This document shows, one piece after another, positions 13,695 through 23,565 of a DNA stretch of 64,000 nt (position 1 is its first letter; every line of letters starts with the position of its first letter). This DNA is from Symbiodinium microadriaticum (Eukaryota > Sar > Dinophyceae > Suessiales > Symbiodiniaceae): positions 129,651 to 193,650 of the forward strand of contig LSRX01000499.1 of the NCBI GenBank assembly GCA_001939145.1, read 5' to 3'. The notes under the pieces were generated by a model. The model made no database searches and was not told where the DNA came from. It saw only the letters and a program-made list of their open reading frames with translations. Made by a program: the position numbers and the translations under genes.

Positions 13695-16600
13695 CATAAG
13701 AATATAAGCAACGCATTTATCAGTGGCTGAGGCGTAAGCTGGAAAGCCAACTGCGTGGACAAGGGCAGGCCGGATGCGGCAGGATTCGGTATTTTTCGGC
13801 GGAAAACCCAGCACCTTAACACGGCATGACTCCGGGCGGTGTAGTATCAAAGGAATGATGCCTCTTTGGCTCCTCTCAACTTGTTGCGCATGCCTCTTGC
13901 CCTTCGTGAGTTTAGAGGTCCCTTTTGCAGTTCTGGAGCCTCTGCTGAAACTCGCCGCGAAGCATGATGAGGCGTGGCAGTTAGACGTGCAAATCGGCAC
14001 TGTCGTTGTATGTCGTCTTGTCTGACTTGGCCGCATTGCGGATGCGTGGCAGGAATGGGCCCAGCAACTAATGCAGGCGCGTGTCGAACTCAGTTTTGCG
14101 GGTCCTCTACGAACCACTGCTGCAAGGAGATGCAGGAGAGAAACATGTTCCTGTCGGAGGGCCTTTGTGGCCTGGTTCTCTCTCGATGTGGTGAAGCTCG
14201 TCACATTCAGCTTGCGGAGGCGCCTGAACCTTTGTAGATGTTTAGGCAAGTAGTTGATCAGAATCAACGGAGGTGATACAGCGATATCTTCGTGACCGGA
14301 AGATGACCAGCTTGGCCACCTACAAGACCCTCATGAAGGCAGGAAGCACAGTTCACAAGCTCCATGCTCCCCGTTTTCAACTTGAGTTTGCAGAGCATCG
14401 AAACAGCATGCAGAAAGACGTGGTGGTGGACTCTAGACTCTAAAGTCCGACAGCTTGGCTGAAGCTGCTGTTGATTCCTTGCAGCTCTGATGCCATGCAG
14501 GTCTATGCCACTTGTGAACTCTTCGAGCGTGCGTGTGACTTGTACGACGACGTTCTGGCAGATGGCATTACACCCGACAGTGTGGGACTCTCAGTATTGA
14601 TTTCTTGCGACAGGCACCGTGATTTGGTGCCTTGCAGGTGATGTACGGTTGCCTGGCAAAGTTTGCCACGAAGTGTGGCCGCGATGCTTTGCAAGACAGG
14701 CTCTTCAGTGCCGCTTCGGAGAAGCCTGAGGTGCCGCTGGAGTGCTTGAAGCTGAAATGCCTCGATTAACCCACCACATCGGCTTCCACAGCAGAAGAAC
14801 GCTATGATAATCCATGGTGCTGACGGGTCCGTGTATTGGGTGGCAATGTGCGAAGGTTTTTATCAAACGTATAAGGCTACAAGCCAGTGGCACATGGTCC
14901 CTTCGACCGTGAACATCCCAAGTTTACCAATCCCTTTTGAGCTGATGTTGCGGTGTTGCAGGGCGGCGATGTTCAGAACTACATGTGGCTGATACGGTCA
15001 GCAGGCCTCGGGTGCCGAATGTGCTGTCAGGGTGAATGCATTCACGGTCCAAGATCCTCCAGGACAGAGACATGATGTTGCCCGCGCAGTCAGTTTGCTT
15101 CGGCAGCTGCAGCACCAGAAGGTGCCTGTGACTACCTGTGCATGTTGAAGGGTCTCGTCTCGGCTTCATGCCTGGGATGCACTCGTCTCGAGGCTGTGAT
15201 GGTGGATGCCGCCACTTACAACTGTGTCCTGGACGTGTGTATGTCGAACGGAGCCATGCAGCAGGCAGAAACAATCTTTCAGGACTCTACGCCTTTGGGA
15301 TAGCCGGATAGCTCTTCGCCTGACACTTGTGTGTCTTGTGCCGGAGGAGATGCAGCAGAAGAAGCTTCAAAACCTGATCACCTACAATACGCTATGCTCT
15401 CAGTGAAATGCGCTCACTTGCCCGCCATCCCGAGCTTTTCTGCCTAGGCTCATGAAGGGCTATGCTATGAAGGCAGCAGATAACATGGGAGTGGGCTGCA
15501 CTCTGCAAAGTTTCTTTCTTGTGACAGGGCGACCTGACTCGTGCGCGCCGCCTCCTCCAGGACATGCAGGAGCCGTTTCCAAGAGCAAAGTTTTCTGCCA
15601 CAGGGGCTTCTGTGGGTCTCACGGCTTGAGGAGGCTGGCCTGAAGCCCAACTCCGCCTCCTTTAACTGCCTAATCAGTGCAGCAGTCACAGGAGGCTCGG
15701 ACTCATCCGGAACCGCCGGAACGTGCTTCGACTCGTCTCAATCGAATCGGTCTTGATCTCTGATCCATGTCACATGCGCAGCAGGCGACTACCAACAGGC
15801 CTGGACCATCTTCGAGAGCATGCGGAAGTGCGGCGTGGAGGTACTCGCGCTTAGGTGAGTTCCCTCCTGCCCTTGCATGTGCTGTCTGAGCAGGCCGACA
15901 GCTTCACTGTATGCATCCTCCTGAAGATCGCATTGATCTTACATCCCTCCGCTAAGACTTCCATCCTAGCTGATCACAATCGCGATTCTTGGCAGTGGCA
16001 AGGTTCGAAAAGCGAGCAAGCGTCGCGATGCTCAGAGGGCCTTGAGCGTGCTGGATGCATCGAAGGCCGGCAAGAAGCTTTCTCGGTTGTAACATCTGCC
16101 AATCTAAGAGCAGGTGGACATCTGCAAGGATGAGGTTCTGCTGAACACCGTCTTGGATGCTGCAATCCACCTGAAGGAGCCCCGAGAAATGGGCACGGAC
16201 TCTGCTTTCAAGATTTTCAAGCGGGGCGCTTTTCGGCCGGATGGGCGGTTACCGAGGACACGCGGCGCCTGGCCTGGCTGCTCCGCGACTTCGAAGCCGC
16301 GACGCTGCTTCCGTCGGTGCAAAACTACGGGCTCATCATCAAGGCCTGGCCTGGGCCTGCAGAGAAAGCAGCTCGGATTCTGACAGTCTGAGGCCTATGC
16401 GTGCCTGAAGCAGACGAAGAAGTGTTGGTCCATCTGGCACGAGATGACGGACAAAGCACAGAGAGGCCAGAAGGCACAGCGCAAGGCCTCTTTGGCACCG
16501 GCCTGAGCAGGTCTGGTTCCCTCAGATGTGGCGCTGAGCTGCATGCTGGACAGCATCGTGAGTGCTGGCCAGGCCTTGAAGCCAAGGGGCGCACTGTTCC

Positions 16601-18716
16601 GTTGCGCTTCCACCGCATCCTACCAGCAACGACAACCACTTTATTCGGCTTTGAAAGCCAAGCCCGAAAGCACCAGAAGACGTCCGTTCGAAGCTGCCGA
16701 GCATGCTAGATGGGATTCATCGTATTCTTTTTTGAATGTGGCTTTGAAGCAGGCAACGAGATCCAGAAAATGACAAAGACCATGGCCCGAAGACTTTGTT
16801 GCTTGCTTCCTCACTGTCTCTCTTGTCTCTTGTGCCGCTCCCCGCTTCTATTGCATGCAAGTCACTTGACAAAGTAGAATGCATGTAAGACAGCATTTAG
16901 GATATTCTTTTCGACGACGTTGCAGGTGGAAGAGGCCGTTACTCTCTTTGACCAGTGGCGGGAGCTGGTGCCCCCGAACACGATCATTTTTTCCAACCTG
17001 ATCAAAGGCCTCAGCAAAGCAAAAAGTTGGTCTTCGAATGTTGTTTTCATGGAGACAAAAGACTTATGGGACATGCACAGGCTTTGCTGCGCAGGGGGAT
17101 GCGGAGCGGGCGCTGGACATGCATCGTGGATGCGGTTCAGCCTCGAATTTGTGAGTTGTTGTAGGGCCCTTAGCGTATGAGTCTGAGCAATCTTGTGGTG
17201 TTCGTGGTCGTTTTGCTTCACACTACCCAGCGACCCACGCTTTTGAGACATGCTCCAGTGCAGGTATAGCCAGCTGCGGGCAGAAGGGTTGAAGATGAAC
17301 CTGGTTGCATACTCTACCCTGATCGATGCACAGGCGGCGGTGTTCTCTGAGCAAGTTCAGAAGTCACGACTGTCTACCTGGCTACCACAGAAGAACGCTT
17401 GCCAGACCAAGTTTGATCCCCAGGCGCGAGCTGGAAAGATTGAAAAGGCACATGCCCTTCTGCAAGAGATGAGGGAGGCCTGGGGACAAAGCTGGGGAAA
17501 TGCCTGTAGACTGCTACAGCAAAACTGACGTTGCGTAGACAGCAAGGGTGACCGATGGGCCAACCGAAAACCAGATGAAACAAACTTCTGTCCAGCCATT
17601 GCTAAAGGATGGCATTGAGCCCAACACGATCACATACTCGTCCTTGGTGAGCCCCTGCCGCACATCGGTGTTTCCGGGCCTTTGTCGGGACGATTCTGTG
17701 TTTTGATCACACTCGAACAGCTCTTGCAGGAAAGGACATTGCAGGGAAGGCGACCTCGATGGTGCTCTCAAAGTCTTTGAGCAAATGGTTGCCAACGGAG
17801 TTCTGCCCGACACGGTTATGTTCCTCGGCCTTATCGTCAAATTGTGGAACTCTCGCTTTGCCCGTTGACAAGGCTTGATGTCAACGGAATGTAGCTAGTG
17901 TGGCTAGATGAGGTACAACACTCTGCTGGACGGCTCGGTTCGCGCCTGCCGCTTCAGCCTGTGCGACCAGCCACTTGGACGCCGATGGGCACAGAAGGTT
18001 CATGTTCACGTGCTCTGGAGTGTTTTAGCCCTTGAGCGCGAGGCTGCTGAAGGAGATGGCACAGTCTGGTGCAGAGCCATCCAACTTTACACTGTCCATT
18101 GTGGTGAAGCTACTTGCAGTCGTTGGGTGTGTGTGTGTGTGACCGTATGTGTGTCTGTGTGTGCGTGCGTGCATATGTTGGCACATTTCAGGTTGTTTCG
18201 TCGACTTGCGAGAGATGCGGCTGTGTGCTGTGTCCAGCTTAGGATGTGGGGCAAGCGTAAGAAGCTGGACAAGGCATTCGACACCGTGCGATCACACGCC
18301 GAGGCAAGGTGCATCTGTTGCCTTGTTCGCTCTTGCGCGTCACGTGCCCTCAGGGGCCCATTCCTGACTGAGGCAGAGAGCCTGCAGCTTGACTCCAAGC
18401 TCTGCACGTGCGAGCACCTCAGTTTGAGGGCAGCCGAAAGCCTCTGTGAAGATGCTGACGTCACTGGCGCTCACTTGTCCGAGGTCTGATCAGCGCCTGC
18501 TTCCACAACGGGGCGCCCAAGCGGGCCCTGGCGGCGCTCGAGGAGATGAAGACCTGGAAATACTGCGATGGCCTCTTGGCTTCAGAGCGGCGTCGACGAA
18601 GCGCACTTCGGACTTCGACTCTTGAAGGCCCCGATGCCGGAACTTACGAGCAGCTCATCGAGCAGCTCGTGAAGGCCGAGCAGCGATCGGTCGGCAGGTG
18701 TCGCAGATTGAAGTAG
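10555..18716 (+). CDS. Pentatricopeptide-repeat (PPR) protein, about 25 small exons
   Basis: PPR proteins bind RNA through stacked 35-residue helical hairpins and usually act in chloroplast or mitochondrial RNA processing. Typical repeat halves appear in successive open segments: [19 protein letters not shown] (15200), [15 protein letters not shown] (15640), [15 protein letters not shown] (16978), [16 protein letters not shown] (17290), [13 protein letters not shown] (17610), [13 protein letters not shown] (17740) and [20 protein letters not shown] (18487). The first recognisable exon (10555-about 11180) is helical and extends upstream of 10647 without a stop, so its start codon is unknown. 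One exon near 14273-14338 ends in LATYKTLMK followed by a GC donor. The final exon ends with RCRRLK and a TAG stop at 18714-18716. Each exon carries roughly half to one repeat. The large intron (about 11.4-14.27 kb) holds microsatellites and foldback hairpins. Exact exon borders and repeat count are uncertain, but the family call is strong. Confidence 0.82.
11600..11725. repeat. Imperfect CA-rich tract
   Basis: Repeated CACA, GACA and CAGT words form a degenerate purine/CA-rich microsatellite at the start of the long PPR-gene intron. Confidence 0.7.
12110..12195. repeat. Direct repeat of a 19-bp word with palindromic core
   Basis: The word gggtacccttcatttctta occurs identically at 12110-12128 and 12177-12195, with related cagctccca sequence upstream of each copy. 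Its core GGGTACCC is palindromic. The period is 67 bp and the location is intronic. Confidence 0.85.
12311..12452. mobile_element. Pair of adjacent foldback (MITE-like) hairpins
   Basis: Hairpin 1 pairs tagctcctacatttcttatt (12311-12330) with ccgaaataagaaacgtagc (12374-12392). Inside it GCCCTGTGCC (12340-12349) pairs with GGCGCAGGGC (12353-12362). Hairpin 2 pairs atttctgattctagggtttt (12401-12420) with the complementary stretch at 12430-12452. Both arms carry the same ATTTCT word. A small non-autonomous foldback element is the natural reading, but no target-site duplication was identified. Confidence 0.55.
12706..12771. repeat. Perfect tandem duplication of 33 bp
   Basis: The unit starting cttttgagcttggacctagc occurs twice without mismatch at 12706-12738 and 12739-12771, so it is a recent duplication within the PPR-gene intron. 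Confidence 0.95.
13165..13691. repeat. Mosaic di- and tetranucleotide satellite
   Basis: Runs follow one another: (AC)n, (TA)n, GTAT-rich, (GACC)n, (GACG)n, (CATA)n, TACG/TACA, (CATC)n, (CATA)n, (CATC)n and (CATA)n. The long MYVC- and HPSI-like open frames on both strands are artefacts of this tract. It lies in the long PPR-gene intron. Confidence 0.95.
18125..18175. repeat. Imperfect (GT)n tract
   Basis: A GT-rich run interrupted by GACC and CT lies between PPR exons and is probably intronic. Confidence 0.85.
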
Positions 18717-19874
18717 CGGAGATGGCTTGGTGAAGAATCTGACTCGTCGTCCGAGGCATGCTAGCAATCTTGATAATAAAGACTTACAAAACGTAGATCG
18801 AACCAAGCAGTGGCTTTGGCCGCCGCTGGATCTGAGTCGATCAGAACAGTCTGGAAGCGTGGGCTCGCGCTCCGGAACAGGCCAGCTTTATGCTTTCAAG
18901 TCGATCAGTTGTAAAGGGCGAATCCCTTGAATCCCAAGCTTAAGTTGGACCGGGTGAAGCTGGCAAAATCCCTAGCTTTACGAGGGGGCCAGGGCAAAAG
19001 GGTTGGCGGGGGTGTTGATCTGGAATGGAAAACAATTACCCGACCTCACCTTCAGAGAATGGACGCCGCGACGCAGGCGCGGCTGGTCCCGGAGGCTGCT
19101 GCGGTTGCCCAGGAAGCCGTGGCACTGGCTTGCAGCCCACGCTCGGGCATCAAACCGTAGCTGGGATGCACTGTGAGAACTTCTGGGTCTCCCGGATTTT
19201 CGTGCAAGTGAAGCGAGGCTGAACACTGCGGTGTGGCCGCCCCAGGAATGCAGGAATGCAGCCTATGGTCCTGTTCCAGGCCGTTGTTGTGTGAGTCTCT
19301 GAGGCTGAGAATTCTGCAGCGAAGCTTGGAGCAATGTGGCCAGGGGAGGCTTTGGAACCCCATCAAGGACTCGACGACCTCGCGTGGACTTAGTAGCGGC
19401 CTGTCTTGGGGTTCTGTTCTCGCTTTGGTTCAGTTCAGGCTTCGTTGCCTCAGCCTTGAGGCGTGAGGCTCACACAAGTGACGCTGTGTGCCAACAGAAA
19501 GAAGGAGCGAGAGGCGGAGAGCGCGAGAAGTCGGTATGTACATGCGTGAAGCGCGTGCGACACTGGCAGCAACTGCTGAGTGCCTTAGCTGAAACTGCAA
19601 GCTCGCCTTGTGCCGGCCATGTTGGCAAGCGGGACCGCGCTCACTGTGCTTGTGAATCTGACGCAGTCTTGATTGCTTGCTCTTCTTGTTCCTCTTGCTC
19701 TAGCGGGGAGCACTGAGAGGAGGACCTGTGCGATTCACTCCAGCATTTCTGTCGGTGAAGCGGTGAAGCTCTTCCTGTTGGTACTGCTGCTTCGTGGGAA
19801 TACCTTCCGCAACTTCCCTTGCCGAGAGTCATTTCTTGGGGAACATATGCCTGGGGAAGCAAGGTGGCCGAGCC
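18717..19874. other. Spacer between PPR gene and minus-strand gene
   Basis: No motif is recognised. A short + frame near 19375-19465 encodes a hydrophobic stretch (LVAACLGVLFSLWFSSGF) that could be a membrane segment, but nothing around it supports a gene. Confidence 0.45.
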
Positions 19875-21600
19875 TCAGAAAGGTGATTTCTTAGCCAAGT
19901 AGTGTGAAAGTGTTGCGATGCAAGCTTCAAGCTCAAACACTGCGAGCACCGGAGGGGTCTTAATGCTTACACCAAGACGCACACCCGTAGCAAAAGAGAA
20001 CTTAGAAGAAGCAAAAGGTCTGAAGTCAGAATCGCCAGCCGCTCGCAACAGCTCCTTCGATCGCTGCAAGAGAGAACGGCTGTCCCGCCGTATGCTGCCG
20101 CGCCGGTAACTTGCACTGCCTGGTTTCAAGCGCACAGAACAGAAGCTCACGGCCCTCAGTGATCAACTCCTGGCTGAATGGGCGCTTCGTCATTGCTCCC
20201 GCGGCGAACTCCTTGGCCAGCTTGTCCAGATCTACTCTGTCCTCGAGGAATGCGAGGCTTTGCGCAGCTCCTCGGAGAAAGCCAGTGAAAGAGTGTCAGA
20301 TGCACATCCGCGCCACCATAGCGCCCACCGACCCGGTGAGCAATCTGCGAAATCCTTTCGCTTGCCAAACATGCAAGCAGAACGCGGGGGGCCATGGCCC
20401 GAAAGACCAGACCCCAGCTTCGGCTTGCGCACACCGTCGTCGTCCTCATCTGAGCTGACACCACACGGATCTTCCGGACCTGTGGCCGAATGATACGCAC
20501 GCAACTTTTCCCAGGCAGCTTCCCCTGTCTGCTCCCATGGAAGAACCAGGTAGGCTCCGATGTCTCCTTGCGTAGGCGCCGATTGGCCCCCAACCATGGA
20601 TGGCACGATGAAGTAGCCGTGCACTGCCCATGGCGTTCCCCGCATGCTTGCTCCGGACATGTGGTCGTCCTCCGCTGCGAGCCAGGCGGCCCAACACCCA
20701 TGCATCCGGCAGGTCCGCCAATCAAGGCTGTGCGATCAGGCCTACCGCTCCATGGCCGATGTGCGCCCGTTCCGTTTAAGTTTATCGCACTTTATCGGTG
20801 AGGTGCAACCTCGGGCAGATCGACGTGAGAGTTCCGGTCGGCCTGTCGCACTGGGCATGCTGTAACCCCACCCGTGCTCTGCCTAGGCCTATATGCATGA
20901 GCCCTTTTTGTTTTCTCATCTGCCGCTCGGTGCCGTGCCTTGAGCCGTGACGGTGCAATGCTCTGTCTGCTATGCCAGCTATCTGCAGCATCTGCCCCTG
21001 AGCCAAAACCTCCCCCGCAGACGAAGGCTCCATGCAAGAAGGTGTTGCTCCTGTGCGCCTTTGTCTGGTTTCCTGGGGCATGCACACAACAACAGCGTTC
21101 ATCGTCCGGTGCTTGGCTCTGCATAGCTCTGCTGACACGTTCTGGTCGACTTGCGTTTCCTTCAATTCCTGGAACCCTTTTATGTTCCGCCGGTGCCAAA
21201 GCCGCCCGCCGCTTCCTGCAGTCTTGAGCCTTGGTGCCAGGCAATCTGGCACAGGCGGTTCCTTAAATTTTCTTTCCGCAGCCGTTTTGCACTCAGATTT
21301 TCACCCCCGGTTTACATGCTGGACCTAAGTGCCAGGGACGGAAGGAACGAAGACCCCTCGCGGGCAAGCAGGGAGAACAGACCAAAATAAAGAAAGCAAC
21401 AGAGATGACAAGGAGACTGCGCAGCCTGCGGGTTTCGGCCAAGTCCTTTTGCTGTAAAAAACGGGCTAAGTTCGAGCGGTATTGAGCCCTGCGGTCGTCG
21501 GGTAGGCATTTCTCAAAGTGGACGTTGTGCAGGATCAGCTGCAGCGAGCCCGACTGCCGATGCCATAGCTGCCATAGCTGTGAGGATGATGTGTGCAGCA
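19875..21600 (-). CDS. Unrecognised minus-strand multi-exon gene
   Basis: Several open segments on the minus strand have protein-like composition while the + strand does not. Reading right to left: 21530-21300 contains RAQYRSNLARFLQQKDLAE and a hydrophobic stretch LLVISVAFFILVCSPCL, possibly a membrane segment. The frame at 20705-20232 (about 157 codons) contains YLVLPWEQTGEAAWEKLRAY, an acidic SSDEDDD run and ACMFGKRKDFADCSPGRW. An overlapping frame at 20290-20110 contains FLEDRVDLDKLAKEFAAG. The frame at 20150-19875 ends in ATLSHYLAKKSPF and a stop. The two overlapping frames near 20.25 kb cannot both be exonic as read, so a splice site must lie there. I do not recognise the family. This is the only convincing gene opposing the + strand series. 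Confidence 0.5.
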
Positions 21601-22762
21601 CAGCTGCCTGTAAAGCAACTGACGCCAATCCAACCTCCAAGAGGTTGTGCCACTATGCCTGAACGATGGCTGATTGCGCCATTTCAGGTGCACTTGGCCT
21701 TGGCTGCCGAAAAAGCTAGTGGAACGGACATCAGCGCTTCGCGTTTTGGAATTTCTGCCGAATGGCTGGGCCAGATCGGTCGACCCGAATGGCCGGAATG
21801 GTGTTGATTTTGTGATGGTCCTCCACTGACTAAGAGGGTTGGCAGGTTGCACCCCACATGACTTGGACTTGGGCCGGCTCTGCTCGCATCTGCACTCCCC
21901 CTTCGAAACTTTATATAGTCTCGTGCGATGTTCATGGTTCTCGCAATCCTCCTTCGACGAGCAACATGATCGAAACGCGTGGGGTTTAGGACATTTTTTC
22001 AGGTACAGTTGTTCGAGGGTATTTGAGATTTGCATCCTTGTGGTGTTCAGCATCCCAGAAATGTCTGGCTTCATCCGGAGATGGTGGTAGTTTCTGACCG
22101 GTTCATAGGGGGTCCGGGAAGTTTGATTGCAGAATTCAGGGCTTATGGGACCTAGGAGATGAGGGCATCATCTCCAAAGAGTTGAAGAGCAAGGCAGTGG
22201 AGCCTGCATGAGGCATGTTGATTGAAGCAGGAGAGGGTGAGCGGGCCACCTCAAGAGTCTGGACTGGTACAGTAGCTTGACCTGTTTCGGGGCTGAAGAC
22301 TCTGCTGGCCCAATGGATAGTTTGGAGGAAGGACCCTCAATTTCGGAGAGTTAAGTGGGACGTGGGTCAACATATGCCCCTCTCAGGCGCTACTCCTGAT
22401 TTTTGTAAATTAACTCTGGCTCCTACTACAGTTACTGCAGAGACCGTTTGACTTGACGAGCGAATCTGGGAAAGTAGATCACCCTTTTGCAAGGGGTCAG
22501 CAACCTGCATGATTTCGGGTGAGGTCGCCGGGCTTTACCGGATGTCCGAGGCTAAGGAAGGATTCGGAATTGGGGCTCAAGCAGGGCACGCTGTGCACAC
22601 AGCGTGAAATCGACGAGAAAGTCCGACAAAAGCGGCTTCCCGTGGAGACCTGCTCGCCTCAACTCCAAGGGCTGTGCAGCCGAGACGTTGTTTCACTAGC
22701 TATTGCACCGTTCTGCCAGGCATGGTCTAAGAAGGCCCCAAGTCGGCTTGGAGAGGTTGGTG

Positions 22763-22801
<39 letters not shown>

Positions 22802-23565
22802 TGAAGTTTACAGGGAGCATCCGCCTGAGTTTGGGCTTCCCGTGCCGAAGCTAGCGAGCCACTTCGGGACAACGCACCAATATTCGTCAGAGTCACTAGG
22901 ACCTCACTAGGACTCACTAGGAGGCAGATGAAGTTGGAGACATCCACTCAGCACGTATCTTCCGACGTGGGCCTTGGTGCCATGTTGGGCTCAGAGGAGA
23001 TCCTGCCAAGTGCCAGCGGCTTACGCCCATCTTGCATTAACCGGGCCTGCCTAGCTCAGCTCATCACAGTCAGAGCTCAAGGCCAGCCAAAGCTCCGAGA
23101 AGGAGGAGGCACTGAGAGCTATGACAGACGGCCTCGGCAGAGGTGAGCGCCCAGCCAAGCGACAGAGGCAGGTGCAAATCCAAACAAAGCGAAGCCTTGT
23201 CTTCTCCCGCTGCTCTTCCATCTCCGCTTTCTCGCTTTTTCAAGGCTGGCTGATGGTATTTCTGCCGCCGACGCGGGCAGCCGCGAGTGGGCAGAGGCCT
23301 GCAATCTCCAATGTCTTGACGAACAAGATTGTCCATATAAGTTGCGCCTGTCACGATGCCAAAATCATCACTTCTTACTTTAGTTTCTACATCTTTCTAG
23401 CAGTTCTTGCCAAATAACGGACCCCACAAGAATGGCGGGCGAGCCCTCCGACTTCACATGTACATGGAAGCCGGCAAGTCCCAGGCTGCCACGGATCTCT
23501 GTTGCTTCTTTCCTGTTTGTCCACTCCATGCTGTTCACATCACAGTATCTTATTGATCAGCAACC
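21601..23565. other. Spacer upstream of the DEG7/NMA111-type gene
   Basis: Coding signals conflict here. A + frame at 21580-21807 and minus frames at 21535-22074 are all open, and none carries a known motif. From 22.1 kb frames break often. An (AC)n run sits at 22766-22796, and a short tandem of TCACTAGGA-like words lies near 22889-22922. A + frame near 23080-23160 (SSEKEEALRAMTDGLGRG) could be a 5' exon of the next gene but is unsupported. Confidence 0.45.
22766..22796. repeat. (AC)n microsatellite
   Basis: An AC dinucleotide run lies in the spacer before the DEG7/NMA111-type gene. Confidence 0.95.

Noticed and set aside
12914..13822. 302-codon minus-strand open frame rich in MYVC repeats, and matching + frames rich in HPSI/YIHT
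   Set aside because: Its sequence is entirely the translation of the CATA/CATC/GACG microsatellite mosaic.
22570..22581. Possible relict of the dinoflagellate spliced leader (ttggggctcaag)
   Set aside because: Only the GGCTCAAG end matches and the upstream part differs. A similar weak match (minus strand near 21225) shows that this occurs by chance.
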